From contig JAATFS010000358.1 of assembly GCA_015655035.1 (NCBI GenBank), positions 1 through 10,026 of the forward strand: DNA of 10,026 nt. The letters are read 5' to 3'. Source of the stretch: Lysobacterales bacterium. Its GTDB lineage: Bacteria > Pseudomonadota > Gammaproteobacteria > Xanthomonadales > Xanthomonadaceae. The notes below the pieces were generated by a model, which saw only the letters and a program-made list of their open reading frames with translations, had not been told where the DNA came from and did not search any database. The position numbers were made by a program, and so were the translations under genes. Below are positions 1-4,601 of the stretch, piece after piece. Every line of letters begins with the position of its first letter. The stretch's first letter is position 1.

Positions 1-1
1 C

Positions 2-208
2 GCCGCGCAGCCGGATGCGGTGGGCGAGGGTCCGTTCCGCGAGCGCCTGACTGGCTTCGGTATCGAGCCGAACCCGCAGCCGGGCGTGCTGTGGAACTTC
101 GAGAAGTTCCTGGTTGGCAAGGACGGCAAGGTGATCGGCCGGTTCGCGCCGGATGTCAGCGCCGACGATGCGCGCCTGCGCGACGCGATCGACGCTGCGC
201 TGGCGTAA
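2..208 (+). CDS. Glutathione peroxidase family protein, C-terminal fragment
   Basis: This is the last 68 codons of a gene that begins before the window; the frame is open from base 2 and ends with TAA at 206-208. The family (BtuE/Gpx type) reduces hydrogen or lipid peroxides using glutathione or thioredoxin. The visible signature is WNFEKFLVGKDGKVIGRF (roughly codons 32-49 of the fragment). In this family the Trp and Asn of WNF belong to the catalytic tetrad; the catalytic Cys/Sec and Gln lie upstream, outside the window. The preceding GxGIEPNPQPG stretch and the short tail of about 20 residues after the motif also fit. Family members are about 160-185 residues, so somewhat over a third is present. 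A GTG at 20 could be taken as a start, but it is internal because the family signature needs the upstream domain. The gene converges on mlaA across a 146-base spacer. I cannot tell from this fragment whether it is a secreted or a cytoplasmic paralogue. Confidence 0.85.
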   Translation, partial: AAQPDAVGEGPFRERLTGFGIEPNPQPGVLWNFEKFLVGKDGKVIGRFAPDVSADDARLRDAIDAALA

Positions 209-236
209 TTACTATTGTGGTCTCCGCACTGCAGGC

Positions 237-262
237 TCCTTCTCCCGTACGCGGGAGAAGGG
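237..262. repeat. Strong hairpin in the gpx/mlaA convergent spacer
   Basis: CCTTCTCCCG (238-247) pairs with CGGGAGAAGG (252-261) around a TACG loop, and a T-G wobble (237/262) gives an 11-pair stem. No T-run follows on either strand, so a classical intrinsic terminator is not supported, although its position between converging genes would suit a bidirectional transcription barrier. From memory, similar CTTCTCCCG...CGGGAGAAG palindromes are common between genes in Xanthomonas-like genomes, which would make this one copy of a dispersed repeat. That has not been checked. Confidence 0.55.
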
Positions 263-289
263 AGTGAAAGGCCTGGCGAGATCACTCCC
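260..289. repeat. 8-bp inverted repeat next to the spacer hairpin
   Basis: GGGAGTGA (260-267) and TCACTCCC (282-289) are perfect inverted copies separated by 14 bases. The left arm shares bases 260-262 with the right arm of the preceding hairpin (237-262), so the two stems overlap by three bases and would compete at that edge. There is no T-run. It may belong to the same repeat element or help end transcripts of gpx or mlaA. The role is inferred only from position. Confidence 0.35.
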
Positions 290-354
290 ATCGGATGCAG
301 GGTTGCTTCTCCTGCAGGACGGATGAAGAAGCCTTTCCGGGCGCTGGGCCAAGC

Positions 355-1311
355 TCAGTTGCCCCAGTCGGGCATCGGCATCGCGTCCACCGGCACGGTG
401 TTGTCCTTGCTGTCGCGCAGATAGTCCGGCAAGCCATCGTCGTCGTGCTTGTGGCTATGCAGGTCGCGCTGGATCTGGTAGTTGCGGCGTTGCAGCCATG
501 CATCGCGGGTCAGTGCATATTCGTCCACGGCCTCTTCGCGCATGCTGTCCAGCGCCAGCAGCTGCGATCGGACGTCGACCAGCTGCAGGCCTTGCAGGCC
601 GATGCGGACCTTGTCCTCCTCGATCTGGCGTAGCGGCGACAGCGGCGAGTCGCCGACCATGCCCACGGTGTCGCGCAGCGTGCGTGGACCGAAGAACGGC
701 AATTCGAAGTAGCGCGAGTTGCGCCAGCCCCAGGTCGCCAGGGTCTGGCCGAAGTCTTCCTTGGTGTGGGGGATCTGCGCCTTGGTGGCCGGGTCGAACA
801 GGCCGCCGATACCCGCCGTGGTGTTGAGCAGGAAACGGCCTAAGGTGGCCCACGCGTCGCTGGGCCGGCCCTGCAATACCTGGTTGACCATCGTCAATGG
901 CGAACGCAGGTTATCGAAGAAATTGCCCACGCCCAGCCGCACCGGCGATGGCACTACCTTGTTGTAGGCGGTCGCCACCGGCTTGGCGATGACACGGTCC
1001 ACCACCAGGTTGAAGCGGTGGACACCGCGGTTGTAGCGCTCCCACGGATCCTGGGCGCTGGCACCCGGGACGTCGCTGCTGCTCGCATCGGCGCTGGGGG
1101 CCGGGCCACCGTACAGCGCGGAAAAGTCGTCTTCAGCGGCGGTCGGGGCGGCGCCTGCGGCGGCGGTCGGGGTGCTGGTGTCGGGAGCCGACACGGCACT
1201 CGGTGCGGCATCCGTGCTGGCGGCCGGGGGGGCGGTCCTGGCCGGATTGGCGGCGCAGGCGCCCAGCAGCACGGCGCAGGCGATCAGGGGCAGGGTACGT
1301 ATGAGGTTCAT
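355..1311 (-). CDS. mlaA: MlaA (VacJ) outer-membrane phospholipid-removal lipoprotein
   Basis: 318 residues. MlaA sits in the outer membrane as a ring-shaped lipoprotein and passes mislocalised outer-leaflet phospholipid to MlaC. The start at 1311 (MNLIRTLPL) is chosen because it opens a lipoprotein signal peptide with lipobox L16-G17-A18-C19. Ala at +2 does not signal inner-membrane retention. The frame is open upstream to 1539, but that extension runs through mlaB and is spurious. GGAAA lies about five bases before the ATG. The MlaA domain starts at about residue 88 (DPWERYNRGVHRFN) and includes PVATAYNKVVPSPVR, NFFDNLRSP, FLLNTTAGIGGLFDPA, DFGQTLATWG, ELPFFGP and TLRDTVG, all typical of the family. 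Oddity: about 68 Ala/Pro/Ser/Thr/Asp-rich residues (20-87) separate the lipidated Cys from the domain; E. coli MlaA (251 residues) has only about a dozen. Last gene of the mla operon, 14 bases after mlaB. Confidence 0.95.
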   Translation of the reverse strand: MNLIRTLPLIACAVLLGACAANPARTAPPAASTDAAPSAVSAPDTSTPTAAAGAAPTAAEDDFSALYGGPAPSADASSSDVPGASAQDPWERYNRGVHRFNLVVDRVIAKPVATAYNKVVPSPVRLGVGNFFDNLRSPLTMVNQVLQGRPSDAWATLGRFLLNTTAGIGGLFDPATKAQIPHTKEDFGQTLATWGWRNSRYFELPFFGPRTLRDTVGMVGDSPLSPLRQIEEDKVRIGLQGLQLVDVRSQLLALDSMREEAVDEYALTRDAWLQRRNYQIQRDLHSHKHDDDGLPDYLRDSKDNTVPVDAMPMPDWGN

Positions 1312-1325
1312 GTCGTTTCCAGCAT

Positions 1326-1622
1326 TCAGGCCTGGAAATCCAGGGCAGGAGACAGGCGGTAGGCGGCGCGAAGTTCGTCCAGCCCGGGTGGCGTGCCGAT
1401 AACGGCAGGTTCGATTCCAGTGGCGCGCAAGCGCGCGGCGGCCTCGGCCAGCAGCGCCAGTCCGGCACTGTCCAGGCGTTGCACGCCACCCAGGTCCAAT
1501 TGCTGGGTGCCGGGCAGCAGCGCGATCAGCTGCGGCCACAACGCGGTGGCCGCGGCCCGGTCGAACGTGCCGCTGGCCAGCAGCACATTGCCGTCGCGTT
1601 GCAGTGCGCCGTTACTTGCCAT
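1326..1622 (-). CDS. mlaB: MlaB, STAS-domain subunit of the Mla ABC complex
   Basis: 98 residues, close to E. coli MlaB (97). It is a cytoplasmic single-domain STAS protein that binds MlaF and is needed for stability and activity of the MlaFEDB transporter. The pattern is a beta-rich start (NVLLASGTFD), then QLDLGGVQRLDSAGLALL, the STAS core with the phosphorylatable-type position at Ser52 (Thr in E. coli MlaB), then an alternating helix/strand half ending in the operon-specific tail LSPALDFQA. The ATG at 1622 overlaps the mlaC stop by 11 bases (shared ATGGCAAGTAA). No clear Shine-Dalgarno lies at the usual distance, so translation is probably coupled to mlaC. STAS proteins are divergent, so the assignment rests on the fold-like motif plus position between mlaC and mlaA. 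Confidence 0.9.
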   Translation of the reverse strand: MASNGALQRDGNVLLASGTFDRAAATALWPQLIALLPGTQQLDLGGVQRLDSAGLALLAEAAARLRATGIEPAVIGTPPGLDELRAAYRLSPALDFQA

Positions 1623-2268
1623 CGTTGGCCGGAGCGGCCTGCAGGTTGCCGCTGCGCAGTTCCTTGGCGACCTCGGCGATACCCTTCTGGCGCAGCGGGG
1701 TGTCGAACTGGTTCTTGAAGGTCTGCACGTAGGAGATGCCTTCGATCATCACGTCGAAGATCTTCCACTGGCCACCGACATTGCGCATCAGGTAATCGAC
1801 CGGCGTCGGATCATCGCCGGAGCGCAGCAGCTCGGTGGAGACCTTGACGCCGCGATTGCCCGGCAGCGGCGACTCGGACTTGCCGCGGAAGCTGGGCTTG
1901 CCCTCGAAGCTCAGCAATGCCGAACCGTAGCGCTGCATGAGGCTGTCGGCCATGGCGTCGGCGAATGCCTTCACGTCGGCGTCGGAGGCGCCACGGCCGT
2001 GGATGCCCAGCACCAGCCGGGCCGCATACTCGCGGTCGAACAGGCGGTTGAGTTCGCTGTCGATGAACTGGCGCAATGCGGCCGGGTTGCTGCGGAATTC
2101 GGCGCGACGCTGCTGCAGCGTCGTGAGCACGCGGGTACTGGCGTCGATCACGGTCTGGGACGCGGCGCCCTGCGTGGCGGCGGCCGGCGCGGTCTGGGCG
2201 GTCGCCACGATCGGCGCGGCGGCGAACAAGGCGGTGGCCAGCATGGCCGAGAGCAGAGAGGTTTTCAT
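1612..2268 (-). CDS. mlaC: MlaC (Ttg2D) periplasmic phospholipid carrier
   Basis: 218 residues against about 211 in E. coli. A Sec signal peptide is clear: MKTS, then a hydrophobic core LLSAMLATALFAAAPIV and a likely cleavage near ATA-Q (about residues 23-25). The mature protein is the soluble shuttle that moves one phospholipid between MlaA and MlaD. Family features are an N-terminal helix VLTTLQQRRAEFRSNP, then FIDSELNRLFDREYAARLVLG, FADAMADSLMQRYGSALL, and the C-terminal sheet/helix region VDYLMRNVGGQWKIFDVMIEGISYVQTFKNQFDTPLRQKGI, which is very typical of the Ttg2D/MlaC family (written here as a recognised region, about residues 153-197). The ATG overlaps the mlaD stop as ATGA, and GGAG lies eight bases upstream of the start. 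It overlaps mlaB by 11 bases at its end. All of this fits strict translational coupling of the transporter and its carrier. Confidence 0.95.
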   Translation of the reverse strand: MKTSLLSAMLATALFAAAPIVATAQTAPAAATQGAASQTVIDASTRVLTTLQQRRAEFRSNPAALRQFIDSELNRLFDREYAARLVLGIHGRGASDADVKAFADAMADSLMQRYGSALLSFEGKPSFRGKSESPLPGNRGVKVSTELLRSGDDPTPVDYLMRNVGGQWKIFDVMIEGISYVQTFKNQFDTPLRQKGIAEVAKELRSGNLQAAPANDGK

Positions 2269-2780
2269 GGTTGCGGCTCCGTGGAAGGCGTGGTGCCGGC
2301 GGGAGCATCGGTCTTGCTGCCACCACCGCCACTGAACATGTATTTGCCGACCAGCTGGATCAGGTCCACCGCTGGTTGGGTGAAGGCGATTTCGTCGCCG
2401 GCCTTGAGTACGTCCGGATCACCGCCCGGCTGCAAGCCGATATAGCTTTCGCCCAGCAGGCCGTTGGTGAAGATGCCAGCGGAGGTGTCGGCTGGCAGAT
2501 CCTTGTACGTGTCGTCCAGCGACAGCGTCACCAGCGATTCGAAGGTCTTCGGATCGAGTGTGATGTCAGACACCTGACCGACGGTGACGCCGCCGATGCG
2601 CACCGGTGCCTGCGCCTTGAGCTGGCCGATCTGGGAGAAGCGCGCCTTGAGCGGGTACTGGCTTTCGCCGAATCCCCAGCGCTGGTTGGTCGACGCCACC
2701 GCCAATACCAGCAGCGAGGCCAGGGTCAGCAGCAGAAAGGCGCCAACGGCGAATTCGAGTCGTGGTCCACGCATGGCCAT
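2265..2780 (-). CDS. mlaD: MlaD (Ttg2C) MCE-domain substrate-binding subunit
   Basis: 171 residues (E. coli 183). MlaD is anchored in the inner membrane and forms a hexameric MCE ring that channels phospholipid between MlaC and MlaE. A single N-terminal membrane helix lies at about residues 9-30 (LEFAVGAFLLLTLASLLVLA). The MCE domain follows at about 40-120, with FSQIGQLKAQAPVRIGGVTVG, QVSDITLDPKTFESLVTLSL and GLLGESYIGLQPGG. A hydrophobic C-terminal helix VDLIQLVGKYMF matches the pore-lining helix of the hexamer, and the protein ends in a Gly/Thr/Pro tail. The first ATG at 2780 is preferred over the second at 2774. AGGAG lies about 12 bases before the 2780 start, longer than usual; in-frame extension is blocked by a TGA 12 bases upstream. 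It follows a candidate small ORF by four bases and overlaps mlaC by ATGA. Confidence 0.95.
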   Translation of the reverse strand: MAMRGPRLEFAVGAFLLLTLASLLVLAVASTNQRWGFGESQYPLKARFSQIGQLKAQAPVRIGGVTVGQVSDITLDPKTFESLVTLSLDDTYKDLPADTSAGIFTNGLLGESYIGLQPGGDPDVLKAGDEIAFTQPAVDLIQLVGKYMFSGGGGSKTDAPAGTTPSTEPQP

Positions 2781-2784
2781 GGGG

Positions 2785-2886
2785 TTATTTCACTCCTGGT
2801 GTCGCAGTCGCGCCGAGGTCGATCCTGGCGGGCTTTTTATTCGGTACCCGCACAGCAACGTGCGGGCGCTGGCAGGGGATGCGCAT
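2785..2886 (-). CDS. Candidate small ORF (33 codons) between mlaE and mlaD
   Basis: The 104 bases between the mlaE stop and the mlaD start hold one ORF that spans almost all of them. Its ATG (2886-2884) shares the A of the mlaE stop (TGATG), exactly the arrangement seen at the mlaF/mlaE junction, and its TAA (2787-2785) is four bases before the mlaD ATG. The predicted peptide is 33 residues, begins MRIPCQRPHVAV, ends GATATPGVK, is rich in Arg/Lys (seven) and Pro, and has no membrane segment or signal peptide. I recognise no family. No Shine-Dalgarno is visible before it, so it could be read only by ribosomes finishing mlaE. It could serve as a coupling leader for mlaD, since the mlaD AGGAG lies inside its last codons. 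Against it: at this GC content about half of random frames stay open for 33 codons, and TGATG can arise by chance. Confidence 0.3.
   Translation of the reverse strand: MRIPCQRPHVAVRVPNKKPARIDLGATATPGVK
2847..2866. other. Intercistronic hairpin between mlaE and mlaD
   Basis: CCCGCAC (2847-2853) and GTGCGGG (2860-2866) form a perfect 7-bp GC-rich stem with a 6-base loop. In the mla mRNA it lies about 20 bases after the mlaE stop, inside the candidate small ORF. No T-run follows in the mRNA sense, so it is not a terminator. It could slow exonucleases or modulate the amount of mlaDCBA relative to mlaFE. The function is inferred. Confidence 0.4.
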
Positions 2887-3635
2887 CATTGGAACAGCAT
2901 CGCGGAGAGGACGAAGTTGAACATCAGCACCAGCAGCGAGGCATTGACGACCGCGCGGGTGGTGGCGATCGACGTGCCCTCGATGGTGGGTTCGGCATGG
3001 AAGCCGACGTAGGCGGCGACCAGCGCGGCGGTGCCGCCGAAGATCGCCGACTTGAGCATGGCTACGCCGAAGTCGTCCCAGAAATCGACGCTGCTGCGCA
3101 GGCCCGACCAGAACGTGCCGTTGTCGATGCCCAACACATGCACTGCTTCGAAATAGCCGCCGGTGATCGCCAGCGAGCAGAATACGCCGGTCAGCAGCGG
3201 CACCGTCAGTACCGCCGCCCAGAAGCGCGGCGCCACCGCCTTGGCCACCGGATCGATCGCCATCAGCTCCAGCGCCTTGATCTGGTCGGTGGCGCGCATC
3301 AGCCCCAGTTCGGCGGCGATCGAGCTGCCGGCGCGGCCGATGAACAGCAACGCGGTCAGCACCGGAGCCAGTTCGCGATACAGCGACAGCCCCAGCAAGG
3401 TGGAAAGCGCTGAAGACGCGCCGTAGGTGGTCAGCGTGCGATAGCCCTGCAAGGTCAGCACCAGGCCGACGAAGGCACCGCCGACGGCGATGATCGGCAG
3501 CGAGCGCGCGCCGACCTTGTAGATCTCACGGGTCAGCTCGGCCAGGAAATCGCGGGTAGGCAACGAACCACGCAGCACCGTCAACGAGAACAGCCCGGCG
3601 CGGCCGAGCGAGCGGATCGAGGTGGCAAAACCCAT
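2886..3635 (-). CDS. mlaE: MlaE (Ttg2B) ABC-transporter permease
   Basis: 249 residues (E. coli 260). MlaE is the inner-membrane permease dimer at the base of the MlaD ring and couples ATP hydrolysis by MlaF to phospholipid movement. It belongs to the DUF140/MlaE family. The amphipathic N-terminal part (RSLGRAGLFSLTVLRG) precedes several hydrophobic segments at about residues 46-66, 90-108, 135-158 and 195-248. The family signature ELAPVLTALLFIGRAGSSIA with AAELGLMRATDQIKALELM (about 88-125) forms the coupling region that contacts the ATPase. The start ATG at 3635 shares one base with the mlaF stop (TGATG), and CGGAG lies about nine bases upstream. The frame stays open far upstream across mlaF, but that stretch is antibiased noise. 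Downstream comes a 104-base gap before mlaD, the only loose junction in the operon. Confidence 0.95.
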   Translation of the reverse strand: MGFATSIRSLGRAGLFSLTVLRGSLPTRDFLAELTREIYKVGARSLPIIAVGGAFVGLVLTLQGYRTLTTYGASSALSTLLGLSLYRELAPVLTALLFIGRAGSSIAAELGLMRATDQIKALELMAIDPVAKAVAPRFWAAVLTVPLLTGVFCSLAITGGYFEAVHVLGIDNGTFWSGLRSSVDFWDDFGVAMLKSAIFGGTAALVAAYVGFHAEPTIEGTSIATTRAVVNASLLVLMFNFVLSAMLFQ

Positions 3636-4429
3636 CAGGCAACGCTCCGGGCGCGGCGCGGCGCGGCATCGAACGGGATCGGGCCGTCCGGCTGGCCATG
3701 CAGGAACTGCTGCACCAGCGGATCGGTGCTGCCTTCCAGCTGCACCGGGCTGCCGGAGAACACGATGCCCCCGTTGGCAATGACCACCGCGTGATCGCAG
3801 ATCGGAAGCGTCTCGTGGACGTGGTGGCTGACGATGATGCTGGTCAGGCCAAGGGTGTCGTTGAGGCGCTTGATCAGGCTCATGATCACGCCCGAGGCGA
3901 TCGGGTCCAGCCCGGTCAGCGGCTCGTCGTAGATCATCAGTGGCGGGTCCAGCGCCAGTGCCCGCGCCAACGCCACGCGGCGCGCCATGCCGCCGGACAG
4001 CTCGCGCGGCCAGGCGTCGGCCGCCGCCAGCAGGCCGACCGCGTGCAGCTTCATCTGCACCAGGCGGTCGAGCACCGGGCGCGGCAGGCGGGTGTGGGTA
4101 CGCAGTGGCAGCGCTACGTTGTCGGCCACGCTCAGGTCGGTCAGCAGCCCATTGCCCTGCAACAGCACACCGACGTTGCGGCGCATCTCCAGCAGCGCAC
4201 GCGAACCTTGCGGGATGTCCTGGCCAAACAGCTTCACCGTGCCGGCGACCGGGCGCAGTTCGCCGGTCAGCGCCGCCAGCAGCGTCGACTTGCCGCTGCC
4301 CGACGGGCCCAGCACGGCGGTGATGCTGCCAGCGGGCACGTCCAGCGAAACGTCGCGCAGGATCGTGCGTCCACCGCGATCGATGCGGATGCCGGACAAT
4401 TGCACAACAGGGGAGGCGGAAACCGTCAT
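3635..4429 (-). CDS. mlaF: MlaF (Ttg2A) ABC-transporter ATPase
   Basis: 264 residues. It is the cytoplasmic ATPase that powers the Mla phospholipid transporter. All nucleotide-binding motifs are visible: Walker A GPSGSGKST (41-49), Q-loop Q91 in LLQGNGLLTDL, ABC signature ELSGGMARR (143-151), Walker B LMIYDEPLTGLD (164-175, catalytic Glu169) and H-loop His202 in VSHHVHE. The GNGLLTDL and LSGGMARRVALARAL wording is characteristic of MlaF rather than of other exporters. A C-terminal tail of about 25 residues (after FLHGQPDGP) is basic; the corresponding C-terminal extension in E. coli MlaF helps dimerise and bind MlaB, so a similar role is possible. The start ATG at 4429 has a good Shine-Dalgarno (AAAGG at 4439-4435, five bases away). 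First gene of the operon, divergent from recC. Confidence 0.96.
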   Translation of the reverse strand: MTVSASPVVQLSGIRIDRGGRTILRDVSLDVPAGSITAVLGPSGSGKSTLLAALTGELRPVAGTVKLFGQDIPQGSRALLEMRRNVGVLLQGNGLLTDLSVADNVALPLRTHTRLPRPVLDRLVQMKLHAVGLLAAADAWPRELSGGMARRVALARALALDPPLMIYDEPLTGLDPIASGVIMSLIKRLNDTLGLTSIIVSHHVHETLPICDHAVVIANGGIVFSGSPVQLEGSTDPLVQQFLHGQPDGPIPFDAAPRRARSVA

Positions 4430-4434
4430 CGATA

Positions 4435-4439
4435 CCTTT
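4435..4439 (-). promoter_or_regulatory. mlaF ribosome binding site
   Basis: On the - strand AAAGG (4439-4435) lies five bases before the mlaF ATG at 4429. It is the clearest Shine-Dalgarno of the mla operon and supports the choice of start. Confidence 0.65.
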
Positions 4440-4448
4440 AAGGGAAAT

Positions 4449-4470
4449 AACGGAAAAGCAACGGATTAGC
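4449..4470. repeat. Tandem 11-bp near-repeat upstream of mlaF
   Basis: AACGGAAAAGC is followed directly by AACGGATTAGC, matching at 9 of 11 positions with the two differences adjacent in the middle. The unit is about one helical turn, so both copies would face the same side of the DNA, as for a dimeric regulator. It lies 20-41 bases upstream of the mlaF ATG, probably in the leader or core promoter. The role is inferred. Confidence 0.4.
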
Positions 4471-4530
4471 TTCTTGTTATCCGGCTGAATAAAAGCAAAC
4501 TGGTGCGTTCGGTATTGTCGCATAGCTGGC

Positions 4531-4548
4531 GCCCGTCGCGAGACGGGC
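4531..4548. other. GCGA-loop hairpin in the recC leader
   Basis: GCCCGTC (4531-4537) pairs perfectly with GACGGGC (4542-4548) around GCGA, a GNRA-type tetraloop when read as + strand RNA. It ends 53 bases before the recC ATG. No T-run follows on either strand. It may stabilise the leader, affect translation, or act as a barrier between the divergent units. The function is not shown. Confidence 0.45.
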
Positions 4549-4601
4549 ACGGCGACGGCCAAGTCTCGCTGCCTGCGACCGTGCTGCGGCATCATGACAG
4601 G

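Larger units (their letters stand above)
4440..4601. promoter_or_regulatory. Divergent mlaF/recC promoter region
   Basis: The 172-base spacer between divergent mlaF and recC must hold promoters for both. Bases 4440-4500 are markedly A/T-richer than the surrounding genes. Elements seen are tandem 11-base near-repeats at 4449-4459 and 4460-4470 (9 of 11 identical), an AAAAGCAA octamer at 4454-4461 and again at 4491-4498, an imperfect dyad 4462-4468/4477-4483 (CGGATTA/TTATCCG, one mismatch), and a hairpin at 4531-4548. I could not find a convincing sigma-70 -35/-10 pair with 16-18 base spacing on either strand. TATTGT at 4513-4518 is a possible weak -10 for recC without a good -35. Transcription starts are therefore not assigned. 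Confidence 0.5.

Noticed and set aside
215..424. Small + strand frame starting in the gpx/mlaA spacer
   Set aside because: It runs through the hairpins and then antisense into the 3' end of mlaA, and has no ribosome binding site or recognisable sequence.
1312..1539. 76-codon N-terminal extension of mlaA
   Set aside because: It overlaps mlaB out of frame and would bury the lipoprotein signal peptide that starts at 1311.
1393..3413. Two long + strand open frames (350 and 380 codons) opposite mlaBCDE
   Set aside because: They are antisense to clearly recognised Mla proteins and have composition typical of GC-driven shadow frames.
4503..4601. GTG start adding 33 residues to RecC
   Set aside because: The extra residues do not look like a RecC N-terminus and would cover the leader hairpin; the ATG at 4602 places YPSNALDTL at the expected distance from the start.
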